The translations under genes were made by a program, and so were the position numbers. A stretch of DNA of 64,000 bases, taken from the NCBI RefSeq assembly GCF_000212395.1, contig NC_015499.1:399501-463500 (forward strand). The letters run 5' to 3'. This DNA is from Thermodesulfobium narugense DSM 14796 (GTDB taxonomy: Bacteria > Thermodesulfobiota > Thermodesulfobiia > Thermodesulfobiales > Thermodesulfobiaceae). This document shows positions 25,052 through 32,916 of this stretch, in pieces. Below the pieces are notes generated by a model. The model made no database searches. It was not told the DNA's origin and was given only the letters and a program-made list of their open reading frames with translations. Numbering within the stretch: the first letter of the stretch is position 1; each line of letters begins with the position of its first letter.

Positions 25052-26130
25052 ATAGTTACTCCTAAAAATATTTTATTGTTTTGTATATTTGCGGTTAAAA
25101 AGCCTGATTGTCCTGATATCTTAAATATCCTTACTCCTGCCTTAACCGTAAAGCTTTTTTCTTCATAAGAAATACCTAAAAGCTTTCTATCATCGTTGAT
25201 TGAAAGATAAATATTAGGTTCTATGTGTCTATTTTGCCTTGTGATATTCGTATAAAAGCTTACAGTTGTGTTATTTCCTTTATCATCTTCTAAATCCTTC
25301 TCTATTGTTACTGATATAGTGCTGTTTCCTGTGGTCTGATAAGCAAGTGAAAAAGAGTTGTTAAAATCTGCTATGTCAAAATATCTGTCTAACATGAAGT
25401 TTGAATATAGCTTGTTTGACTTCACAATCGTGTGTCTAATATTAAAATCAAATATCTTTTTGTAGCTTGATAGCTGGTATGTAGGATAGCCTTTGTTGAA
25501 GTTAGCGTATATATCAGATTTGATAGTCTTAAAAAAAACGCTCTGACTTATTAACATTGTCTTCTTTTGTGTAATCTCTGAATTTACTGTTGAGAAATAG
25601 CTTTCAAGCTTAAATCTTTTGTGTTCAAACTTGTTATATATGCTGCTTCCTGTGATAGCTTTCGTTCGCTTGTCAAATTCTGTTCCAAGTGATGTCTGTA
25701 GTTCTCCTGTAACGTATCTGGTTCCAAAGATAACATTCTCTCTCTTTCTCTCTTTGTCTGTGCTGTCTATATAAAAGTAGTGTATTCCGTCCTCTTCTGA
25801 ATTGTCAGCAATTGCATAATAATATCTTGTCAGATACTTTGCCTTTGGCTTAGTGAATAATGTTCTCTTTTCTTCTTCTGGATATTCGTATACTCTACCT
25901 GTGAAATACTCAAAGCCTTTCTCTTTCTCTCTAAATGACAAGCCTTGTGCGCTTCTCGTGTAGTGTCCTGCCTGTATGTAGCTGTCTCCTATTGTATAAC
26001 TCATAAAATCATCTTCAGCGCTAATATTTACTTTATTTTTATTTATTTCTAAATTATTTATATCAGCATAAGATATATTATTTAGGGATAAAAGTATAAA
26101 AATTAAAAAAGTTATTAACAACTTATCCAC
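25048..26130 (-). CDS. Exported beta-rich, probable outer-membrane protein
   Basis: This 360-residue protein has a signal peptide ending near SYADI. The rest is dominated by short alternating polar/aromatic strands (YLTRYYYAIADN, FNIRHTIVK, TISVTIEKDLED) and ends in a strand with terminal Ile (IFLGVTI), as in beta-barrels. No family recognised. The GTG start at 26130 lies within an array of DnaA-box-like repeats, because the box complement GTGGATAA supplies the start and second codon. It may form the outer-membrane pore or a surface partner of the half-TolC protein downstream. Confidence 0.6.
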   Translation of the reverse strand: MDKLLITFLIFILLSLNNISYADINNLEINKNKVNISAEDDFMSYTIGDSYIQAGHYTRSAQGLSFREKEKGFEYFTGRVYEYPEEEKRTLFTKPKAKYLTRYYYAIADNSEEDGIHYFYIDSTDKERKRENVIFGTRYVTGELQTSLGTEFDKRTKAITGSSIYNKFEHKRFKLESYFSTVNSEITQKKTMLISQSVFFKTIKSDIYANFNKGYPTYQLSSYKKIFDFNIRHTIVKSNKLYSNFMLDRYFDIADFNNSFSLAYQTTGNSTISVTIEKDLEDDKGNNTTVSFYTNITRQNRHIEPNIYLSINDDRKLLGISYEEKSFTVKAGVRIFKISGQSGFLTANIQNNKIFLGVTI

Positions 26131-26153
26131 AACTTATCAACAAATTATCCACA
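26112..26153 (+). repeat. Four DnaA-box-like 9-mers at exact 11-bp spacing (array 1)
   Basis: TTATTAACA (26112), TTATCCACA (26123), TTATCAACA (26134) and TTATCCACA (26145) follow one another on the + strand every 11 bases. Two equal the strong E. coli DnaA box. The array fills the gap between two minus-strand genes and covers the GTG start of the downstream one. Confidence 0.75.
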
Positions 26154-26156
26154 ATT

Positions 26157-26894
26157 TTAGATGATTTTTCTGAAATACTGATAGTAGATAAATCTAAACA
26201 AGAAAAACATTGCGCCCATACATCCAGCAAATATATACGTGTCTTCGTCGTTTAATCCAAGTGCTATAAATCTAAGCATTATAAAAATAAATCCAAATCC
26301 TAAAAGTATAGGAATGATTGATATATAAGTAGCGCCGTCGTATCTTAATGAGTGTAGCGGCTCGCCCTCAGACAATCGCCTTGCTAACTCTTCAGCGCCG
26401 TTTATGTCGCCGCAGGCAAGCGTGTATATGTGTCTTGCCACGTCAGATGAAATCTTATACTTTTTTGAAATGTATTCTATTATTCTATTCTTTCGGCTTG
26501 TCAGCTTTATCTCTTTCCCGTGCTTAAAAAAGGTAGGGATAATCTTCCCAGTAGGAAGGGTTGTGCAACAAACATAAACATCATTTTTATCAAGCATTGC
26601 TTGAATGAATATTGCAAAGCTATCTGTCAGTTTTTCTGCGTGATTTATGTAAAATGTATAATTTAGACTTTTTAGCTCTTCTGCCATATCGTATATGTTT
26701 AAACCTTTTATCTCTATGTTTAAATTTTTCAATACCTGTCTTATACAAGTGCTTGGTGGTGTAGGATTATCAATATATACTCCTGTTTTATTTTTCATTA
26801 ACTTTTTAATATATCTTTCCCCTAACCCTGTTTTATCTATAATGAAATAGAATGTCCCCAAGATATTTTCTCCCTTCTTAATGTTAAAAGCCAC
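26157..26894 (-). CDS. Membrane protein with degenerate AAA-like domain
   Basis: In this 245-residue protein, residues 1 to about 180 resemble an ExeA/TniB-like AAA domain. The P-loop position reads DKTGLGERYI without the Lys-Thr, and the Walker B position reads YTFYINHAEKL without the acidic pair. A winged-helix-like part (RIIEYISKKYKISSDVARHIY) follows, then two hydrophobic helices near the C-terminus (IIPILLGFGFIFIMLRF and FAGCMGAMFFLFRFIYY). ATP hydrolysis seems unlikely. It may be a cytoplasmic scaffold or assembly factor anchored in the inner membrane. It stands 31 bases after the secreted-protein gene. Confidence 0.6.
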   Translation of the reverse strand: MAFNIKKGENILGTFYFIIDKTGLGERYIKKLMKNKTGVYIDNPTPPSTCIRQVLKNLNIEIKGLNIYDMAEELKSLNYTFYINHAEKLTDSFAIFIQAMLDKNDVYVCCTTLPTGKIIPTFFKHGKEIKLTSRKNRIIEYISKKYKISSDVARHIYTLACGDINGAEELARRLSEGEPLHSLRYDGATYISIIPILLGFGFIFIMLRFIALGLNDEDTYIFAGCMGAMFFLFRFIYYQYFRKII

Positions 26895-26925
26895 TACTGC
26901 GCAGTAGTGGCCTATGCATTTCTCC

Positions 26926-27837
26926 CTATTTAGAGATTAAGTTTATTGTCTGAAGAGCTAATGTAGTATTGGCATTAGGGATTATGGTCTCTCTTACAGT
27001 CTGATATCCTGATTTGCTAACTCTTATAGGTACCTGTAAGATGCCATTAGCTGGTACTACTAAGCTAAACTCTCCATTGGCATTGGTTACAGTCTCAGGG
27101 TAATTCGTTTCTCTTAATGGAGCTGTAACCTTTGCATTAGCTACTGGGTTACCTATTGCGTCTAATACCTGTCCTGTGATTGTTGCTGTGGTAGTAGGTA
27201 GTACGTCTACAGTCACGTTCTCATTTGCGATATTTGTAGTGTCTTTTGTTACACTAAACTGTCCTGTGGCTGATGTATTCTTTATACCGTGTCCTAACAC
27301 TCTGACATAGTAGGTATAGGTAGATGTATCACTTGGCTTAATAGCCTTTAGCGTATAAGTTCCGTCTTGTGCTGTAGTTGCCTTATCTACTACATATTTG
27401 GACATTGTAGAGCTTCCAAAGCGTGGGTCTTCCTTCATTAGTTGGACTTCCAAGCCTCCTATCCCTGTCCCTAAGCTGTCAGTTACTTTACCAGTAACGT
27501 TAACCGTTCCTCCTGCTGAAGGTATAGCCTTTATAGATACGTTTTTGTTTTTGGTAGTGATAGATACGGATTTGTCAATTCCAACATATCCAGTCTCTTT
27601 AACCTCGATTTTATAAGTGCCTGAATTAACTCCTGTAAATAGAAACCTTCCTGCGCTGTCAGCGGTTACCTCCTGAAGAACATTTCCGTTACTATCCTTC
27701 AGGTCTACAGTTGCGCCTGATAGTGTCGCGGCTGTCTCACTGTCTACAATCTTTCCTTTGATGTCCATTGCATTTGCTGAAGTTGCAATAATTAACAAGC
27801 TTGAGCCAATCATTAAACCTCTTAATACTTTGTTCAT
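26926..27837 (-). CDS. Secreted protein with three CarboxypepD_reg/Ig-like domains
   Basis: A signal peptide (MNKVLRGLMIGSSLLIIATSANA) is followed by three beta-sandwich domains at about residues 24-100, 112-205 and 215-300. Each has the pattern GxVxDxxGxxLxGAxVxL...TxxxGxFxLxxxxxGxYxIxV of carboxypeptidase regulatory-like domains. There are no cysteines and no cell-wall anchor motif. It is the first gene of the minus-strand operon and is probably the exported or surface-displayed substrate, or an adhesin/pilin-like subunit. GGAGG lies just upstream of the ATG. The 251 bases upstream hold only AT-rich promoter-like sequence. Confidence 0.75.
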   Translation of the reverse strand: MNKVLRGLMIGSSLLIIATSANAMDIKGKIVDSETAATLSGATVDLKDSNGNVLQEVTADSAGRFLFTGVNSGTYKIEVKETGYVGIDKSVSITTKNKNVSIKAIPSAGGTVNVTGKVTDSLGTGIGGLEVQLMKEDPRFGSSTMSKYVVDKATTAQDGTYTLKAIKPSDTSTYTYYVRVLGHGIKNTSATGQFSVTKDTTNIANENVTVDVLPTTTATITGQVLDAIGNPVANAKVTAPLRETNYPETVTNANGEFSLVVPANGILQVPIRVSKSGYQTVRETIIPNANTTLALQTINLISK

Positions 27838-28088
27838 TTCTCCCTCCTGTTGTTTTTTTAAGTAAAGCCAAAATCTAATTAGTTACAAGCAAATTGCATC
27901 ACCCCTTTTTGATTAATTGTCAAAATAATAAACCAAAAATGATTTTTAGTCAATAGATATTTTGTCAATATGAAATAAGCTAAAGAAGATAAAAATAAAG
28001 TAAATATGAAAATTTATAAGGAATAAATTACACTTTTAAAAAGAGGAAAAAAAGATTTTTTATCTAACTTTAGAAATAAGTAGGATTT

Positions 28089-30647
28089 TTAAGAATTTAG
28101 AACCTTGAGAAGTTCACTCTTTGGCATTGGCTTGTAGAACAAAAATCCCTGATAGTAATCACAACCCATTGACTTTAGCGTTTCAAACTGTTCTACAGTT
28201 TCTACGCCTTCTGCAATGGTTTTTATATTTAGAGACTTTGACAGGGCAATAATTGCATTTGTAACGTTTTTTGTATCTTTATCGCTTAAGTTTCTTACAA
28301 ACGATATGTCTATTTTTACGAAGTTTACTTTTAACTTTGATAGATAAGAGAGGCTTGAATATCCTGTTCCAAAGTCATCTATGCTAAAAAATACATTAAA
28401 TTTCCTTAAGTTTTCTATAAGATTTCTTACGTATTCAAAGTTTTCTAAAAAGGATCTTTCTATAATTTCTATGTTTAATATGTTGTGAGAAATATCTATG
28501 TTTATCTTGCTTTTTGCCTTTCTCTGGGTTAGTTTTGAGATGAGTCTCTGGGCTAAGTCTTTTCTGAATAGGCTTTTGATAGAAAGATTTACAGAGACTG
28601 GAAAGCTAAGTCCTAGTTCACTTATATCGTCTAAAACATTGTCGATTATTAAATCTTCAGCATCTACAATATATTGGCCTTCTTCTAACTCTTCTATGAA
28701 TTCAGATGGCAAAAGAATTTTATTGCCCTTTTTCCAACGCATCAGAGCTTCCATCCCGACTATATTTTTGTCTTTATCTACGTATGGCTGGTAGTAGATA
28801 ATAAATTCTTTATTTGAAACTGCCTGTTCTAACTCAGACCTTAGTTTTAGCTTTCTTATGGTATCTTGTTCTATATCTTTTTTGAAAAAACCAATTTGAT
28901 TTTTTCCTTTTCTCTTTGCATCTGATAGCGCAATGTGAGCTCTTTTTAGGATTTCAGATGAATTGTTTGCATCTTTTGATATAAATTCTATTGCTAGATT
29001 GAATTCAAGAGAAATATGAATATTGTTTATGTTATAAGGTTTGGTGAGTTCCTCTAAAATTTTTTTGGAGAGTTCAAGAGCATATTCTTTAAACCTTAGT
29101 GGTCCAAAAAGTACTCCAAATTTTTCTGATTCAAGCCTTGCTACTACATCGTTTTTTTCAGTTATTTCTTTTAGTCTGGATGCTATCAGACTGAGCATTT
29201 TATTTCCCGTGTCAAAACCAAAGGCTTCATTTATCTTTTTAAACCCAATTGGATTAATTAATATTAGTGCCCCAATTTGATTTTCATTTTGGGCTTTCTG
29301 ACAAAATTTTTCTACCTCTTTAATAAAATAGTTATTATTTGGCAAATTTGTGATGGGATCGAAATAAAGTGCTCTTTCAAGACTTTTTAGGAGTTCATCT
29401 TCTTTTTCTAATATCTTGCCAACAGCTATGTAGTTGGTAATCTTATCTTTTTTAAAATAAGGCATAATATTTACCAAAAAGTCCTTTGTAGAATTATCCT
29501 TGAGTTTGTAGTTTATTATTCCGGAGTAATTTCCTTCTAAAGAAAGTTTTTCCTGAATAACTCTTTTAATGTCTTCTTTACTTTCAAGATAGCAAAAGTG
29601 AATAATATTTTTTCCAATAATTTCCTCTCTTAAGTACCCAGAAATTTCCAGGGCTCTATCGTTTGCGTATATTATGTTAAAGTTTTCATCTAGTATACAT
29701 ATGAATTCAAAGCTTTTGTTTATTGCAGAGAGAATAAGTTTGTGCCACTTTTCGCTTTCTATTTTTTCAAGAGCAAATGACATATCGAGCTTTATCTCTT
29801 CTAATAGGTGTAGGTGATCCTTATCGAATGTATTTGGAATAACGTCGTGTAAAAGCAAGATATATTCAACTTTGCCCTTTTTCAATATTGGTATTGAACA
29901 GGCTGAAGAAATATTGAATTTGTCGAAGAAGTCGTGCCAGTAGTGAGTAGATTCAAGCTTTGATATCCGAGGGATAGTGCTTACTTCTTTTGTGTGATAA
30001 GCTCTTGAAACTGTACCTACGCCATAAGGAGTATCCGGATCTGCGCCAATTTTTAAGGCTTTTAGCGCATCCTCCAACTCTTTTGTCTTAGCTTTTGTAT
30101 AAAGTTGACTAAACAGTTTGTTCTCATCTATATATCCTATGGCACAATCTAAGTAACCAACCTCATCAATAGCTATTTCGCAAATCTTTTCGAGAAGCTC
30201 TTCTTCATCTTCAATTCTTATTATTAACTGATTTATTTGGCTTAAAGTCAGGAATAACTTTTCAAATGATTTTTCTTTCGTCCTATCAAGGACCATGATC
30301 AAGCCAGAATATTCGTTCTTATAAACTATTGTGTGGGCAAAGAGAGAGACGGGAACTAGAGCTTTGGTTTTGGACTTTAGGTAGTGTTCTGTATATTCAG
30401 CTTTAAAGATTTCCCCTTGAACTCTTCTTTTTATGTGGGATTTGACTTCTTCAATATCTGAAGCTACCATTTCTATAGCACTTTTCCCGATTAACTCAGC
30501 TTTGCTGCCATATTCTAAAATTTGCGCCATTTTTTCGTTTGCAAAGACAATTTTTGCATCTAGCCCCTGATAGATATATACTCCAAAAACAGATGAATTT
30601 ATAAGTGATTGAAACGCTTGTGAATTAAACAAGACCTTGTTCTCCAT
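28089..30647 (-). CDS. PAS-GAF-PAS-GGDEF(degenerate)-EAL cyclic-di-GMP phosphodiesterase
   Basis: This 852-residue cytoplasmic sensor has PAS (about 8-115), GAF (about 145-290), PAS (about 300-415), GGDEF (about 425-585) and EAL (about 600-850) domains. The GGDEF signature is replaced by LESEKF, so cyclase activity is unlikely. The EAL domain keeps MEAL, NLSIKSLF, DDFGTGYSS, KIDISFV, AEGVET and QGFLFYKP, so it should hydrolyse c-di-GMP. There is no membrane helix. The two PAS domains and the GAF domain suggest control by a small ligand or redox signal. It may regulate the neighbouring export system or surface polysaccharide, but nothing in the sequence proves this. Confidence 0.92.
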   Translation of the reverse strand: MENKVLFNSQAFQSLINSSVFGVYIYQGLDAKIVFANEKMAQILEYGSKAELIGKSAIEMVASDIEEVKSHIKRRVQGEIFKAEYTEHYLKSKTKALVPVSLFAHTIVYKNEYSGLIMVLDRTKEKSFEKLFLTLSQINQLIIRIEDEEELLEKICEIAIDEVGYLDCAIGYIDENKLFSQLYTKAKTKELEDALKALKIGADPDTPYGVGTVSRAYHTKEVSTIPRISKLESTHYWHDFFDKFNISSACSIPILKKGKVEYILLLHDVIPNTFDKDHLHLLEEIKLDMSFALEKIESEKWHKLILSAINKSFEFICILDENFNIIYANDRALEISGYLREEIIGKNIIHFCYLESKEDIKRVIQEKLSLEGNYSGIINYKLKDNSTKDFLVNIMPYFKKDKITNYIAVGKILEKEDELLKSLERALYFDPITNLPNNNYFIKEVEKFCQKAQNENQIGALILINPIGFKKINEAFGFDTGNKMLSLIASRLKEITEKNDVVARLESEKFGVLFGPLRFKEYALELSKKILEELTKPYNINNIHISLEFNLAIEFISKDANNSSEILKRAHIALSDAKRKGKNQIGFFKKDIEQDTIRKLKLRSELEQAVSNKEFIIYYQPYVDKDKNIVGMEALMRWKKGNKILLPSEFIEELEEGQYIVDAEDLIIDNVLDDISELGLSFPVSVNLSIKSLFRKDLAQRLISKLTQRKAKSKINIDISHNILNIEIIERSFLENFEYVRNLIENLRKFNVFFSIDDFGTGYSSLSYLSKLKVNFVKIDISFVRNLSDKDTKNVTNAIIALSKSLNIKTIAEGVETVEQFETLKSMGCDYYQGFLFYKPMPKSELLKVLNS

Positions 30648-30860
30648 CAGACACTTTTTACACCATATTAATTTTTAAGTTGTCAGACATCTATTTTCAC
30701 CGTTTAAAAAATTACTTTATTTTAACATGTTACACTTCTAGATAAGTCTATACTACTAAATAATAATAACATAAGAAATTTTTGTTTAAGAAGCCATTTT
30801 TATTTCATATATATTTTCACATGCTATTTTTAAAGAGGATGAAAAATAAAATTAATAAAA

Positions 30861-30902
30861 TTATCCACAAGATATACACAAGTTATCAACAAGTTATCAA
30901 CA
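30861..30902 (+). repeat. Four DnaA-box-like 9-mers at exact 11-bp spacing (array 2)
   Basis: TTATCCACA (30861), ATATACACA (30872), TTATCAACA (30883) and TTATCAACA (30894) repeat every 11 bases on the + strand, in the same orientation as array 1. The array lies in the AT-rich gap 30648-30955, upstream of the phosphodiesterase gene. I see no gene in this gap. Confidence 0.75.
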
Positions 30903-30955
30903 ACATTTGTTAATTGCGAATTTGTCTGAAGCTGAAACCAAGAAGATTTGATTGC

Positions 30956-31363
30956 TTATATCTCAATAGATTTTAGCAGTTCATCTTTTTTCTTATATAC
31001 ATCTCCCAAATATGACTCTTCGTGTGGAAGTTCGAATTTTAGAAGGTCATCCTCGGTCAAATCTTTTTCAAATATATATTTACCATTTTTGAAGTCGTAA
31101 TAGCACAGACTGGTTTTGCTCTTCAAAACTATATCTCTCATAGTGCCTTTGCCTAATATATAATCTCGTATTACTGTATGACTTTCACAGAGAAACCACT
31201 TTTCGCTTTCTTCATCGTCACTACACCAAATTAAAGAGAAATTTGCAGTTTTGTCTATCATTACTCGTGGTCCATAGTACCAGACCAAGATTTCAAAATT
31301 ATTTTCTAAAAGGATATTTCCTTCTTTGTCTTCTATTTTTATTTTATAGTCAAACACGAACAT
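30956..31363 (-). CDS. Hypothetical protein, 135 residues
   Basis: I do not recognise the family. It is a soluble, acidic, beta-rich protein with FDYKIKIEDKEGNILLENNF at the start, several aromatic residues (WYYGPR, IWCSDDEESEKWF) and a helical C-terminus (YKKKDELLKSIEI). There is no signal peptide. It is transcribed on the minus strand, toward the phosphodiesterase gene, with array 2 between. It may be an immunity-type or regulatory protein, but nothing supports one over another. Confidence 0.5.
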   Translation of the reverse strand: MFVFDYKIKIEDKEGNILLENNFEILVWYYGPRVMIDKTANFSLIWCSDDEESEKWFLCESHTVIRDYILGKGTMRDIVLKSKTSLCYYDFKNGKYIFEKDLTEDDLLKFELPHEESYLGDVYKKKDELLKSIEI

Positions 31364-31439
31364 ACCTCTTTTTAATAAGTTTATTTAAGTAAAATCAAAA
31401 TTAAACTTAGACGAACTTTTTAAGATTTCTTTAATTTAA

Positions 31440-31958
31440 AACATATCCCTTATTTCATCTAAGCTTTGAACCTTGATAGTGGCTTTAAATATTCTTCTTA
31501 ATTTTTCTTTATCCTTTGTATTTTTCACTAAGAGTTTTATATCTCTTGGAACCTTCTCAAATTTGGTTTCGATGACATCTAAGAGCAAATCTTAAGCTTC
31601 AATAATCATGCCCTCTATTTTAGCTTTCTGTATACCTTTCTCTATGCCTTCCAATAATCCATCTTCTCTCCCTTTTTCCATCCACTTCTTAACTACAGTT
31701 TTGCCATCTTATTACCTCCTACAGTTGAATCTAATATATAGTTTTTATTTCCTCTTCTTCTAGGTCATTTACAGTTGTAATATACATCAAGTATATCAAA
31801 AACTTGTCTAAATCTAAATCTTTTACGATATAGAGTATCTCAGAATATTTATTTAAGTCTTTGCCTAAAAATATGAATTTAAACAGCAATAATGCGCTTA
31901 GAAGATATTTGTTATTTATGTTAAGGCGAAATCTCTCTTCTTCTAGTGTAGGCTGTTT
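31440..31958 (-). pseudogene. Decayed Rpn-family nuclease/transposase C-terminal part
   Basis: The complement reads RFRLNINNKYLLSALLLFKF, then YSEILYIVKDLDLDKFLIYL, a stop after EEEEIKTIY, a frame change, and MEKGREDGLLEGIEKGIQKA. A second stop falls in EGMIIEA*DLL, then DVIETKFEKVPRDIK to RDMF. The tail matches that of the gene at 1-402. The nuclease core is absent, and at least one frameshift and one internal stop are present. Confidence 0.75.
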
Positions 31959-31979
31959 AAATCAAAAAATTTATAAATT

Positions 31980-32075
31980 GTCTGACAATTAGTAAAATTG
32001 CCTAAATTAAGCAAATATTTTTATTATGTCAGAAGTGCTTGACAAGTCTGACAATTACTTGTATTATTGTCAGAC
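31980..32075 (+). promoter_or_regulatory. Calvin-operon promoter with three operator-like repeats
   Basis: TTGACA at 32039-32044 and TATTAT at 32062-32067 are spaced by 17 bases, a near-consensus sigma-70 promoter. GTCTGACAATTA occurs at 31980 and 32046, and its inverted form TTATTGTCAGAC ends at 32075. The second copy fills the spacer and the third covers the -10 and probable start point. This geometry fits a repressor, or a LysR-type regulator with an upstream recognition site. No regulator gene lies beside the operon. Confidence 0.7.
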
Positions 32076-32090
32076 ATACTTATGAAAGGA

Positions 32091-32188
32091 GGTTGACAAT
32101 GGCAGGTGAGATTAGTTTTTTCTTCTCGGGTTTAGATGCACTTTTGTTCTGTGAGCTTAATCTCAGGTTGGGTGACATTGTCAACCTG
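32091..32188 (+). promoter_or_regulatory. Leader RNA with two mutually exclusive hairpins
   Basis: GGTTGACAAT (32091-32100), which joins the leader ribosome site to its start codon, is the exact reverse complement of ATTGTCAACC (32177-32186). The latter overlaps CAACCTG (32182-32188), which pairs perfectly with CAGGTTG (32164-32170). Only one of these stems can form, so the leader could switch. No T-tract follows, so translational rather than termination control is more likely. Confidence 0.45.
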
Positions 32189-32242
32189 GGCTCTTCTCTT
32201 AAAAAATTTTTGGAGGTGAAAAGGTTATGCAAATTTTTCTAG
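32099..32242 (+). CDS. 47-residue leader peptide overlapping the transaldolase start
   Basis: ATG 32099 is preceded at a six-base spacing by AAAGGAGG (32086-32092), one of the best ribosome sites in the window. The product begins [20 protein letters not shown] and ends in a basic stretch [10 protein letters not shown]. The stop is at 32240-32242, 16 bases inside the transaldolase gene, so translation of the two could be coupled. I recognise no family; it may be a regulatory leader or a small protein. The reading frame is short, but the ribosome site and position in the operon support translation. Confidence 0.5.
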   Translation: MAGEISFFFSGLDALLFCELNLRLGDIVNLGSSLKKFLEVKRLCKFF

Positions 32243-32880
32243 ATACTGCAAAAATTGATGAAATTAGAAAATTGGCCCCTACAGGTGTGGTAGACGGCGT
32301 AACCACAAATCCATCACTTTTAGCAAAGGCGGGTTGCAAAGATATTAAAGGAGCAATAAAGGAGATCTGCTCTCTGGTAAAGGAACCTGTTAGTGTAGAG
32401 GTTATAGGAACTATGGCAGATCAGATGATAAAAGAGGCAAGAGAGTATTCATCCTGGAAGCTAAACACTGCTATAAAAATCCCAATGACAGAAGAAGGCT
32501 TGAAAGCTGTAAGCGTTTTGTCAAAAGAAGGGATTAAAACTAACGTGACGCTTATCTTCTCAACCAGTCAAGGACTTCTTGCTGCTAAAGCTGGAGCTAC
32601 CTTTGTGAGCCCATTTGTTGGCAGGTTGGACGACATATCCCACAACGGTCTGGAAGTGGTAAGGGATTTGGCTCATATATTTAAGATTTATGGAATAAAT
32701 ACTAGAATTATTGCAGCTAGCATTAGACACCCTATTCACGTAGTGGAGTCTGCAAAAGCTGGTGCTCACATAGCAACTGTTCCCACAAAGGTTTTGGAGT
32801 CAATGTTCAGACATCCATTGACTGATATCGGCATTGAAAAGTTCTTAAGCGATTGGAAGGGGCTTCAGGAATCGAAGTAA
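32227..32880 (+). CDS. tal: Transaldolase (short TalC/MipB type)
   Basis: This 217-residue TIM-barrel enzyme of the MipB/TalC family has Asp6 in FLDTA, TTNPSLL, and the Schiff-base Lys84 in AIKIP. Two positions separate transaldolases from fructose-6-phosphate aldolases in this family. Here they are Glu58 (in VEVIG, not Gln) and Phe130 (in SPFVGR, not Tyr), both as in transaldolase. It would move dihydroxyacetone from fructose 6-phosphate to erythrose 4-phosphate, yielding sedoheptulose 7-phosphate and glyceraldehyde 3-phosphate. The ATG at 32227 follows GGAGGTG. As first enzyme gene of the Calvin operon it can replace sedoheptulose-bisphosphate aldolase and phosphatase. Confidence 0.93.
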   Translation: MQIFLDTAKIDEIRKLAPTGVVDGVTTNPSLLAKAGCKDIKGAIKEICSLVKEPVSVEVIGTMADQMIKEAREYSSWKLNTAIKIPMTEEGLKAVSVLSKEGIKTNVTLIFSTSQGLLAAKAGATFVSPFVGRLDDISHNGLEVVRDLAHIFKIYGINTRIIAASIRHPIHVVESAKAGAHIATVPTKVLESMFRHPLTDIGIEKFLSDWKGLQESK

Positions 32881-32916
32881 TTTAGATAAACAAAAAAATA
32901 ATAATGAGGTGAAAAT

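Noticed and set aside
27838-28088. Possible c-di-GMP riboswitch between the export operon and the EAL gene
   Set aside because: I looked for the conserved GEMM core and tetraloop pattern on the minus strand and did not find it.
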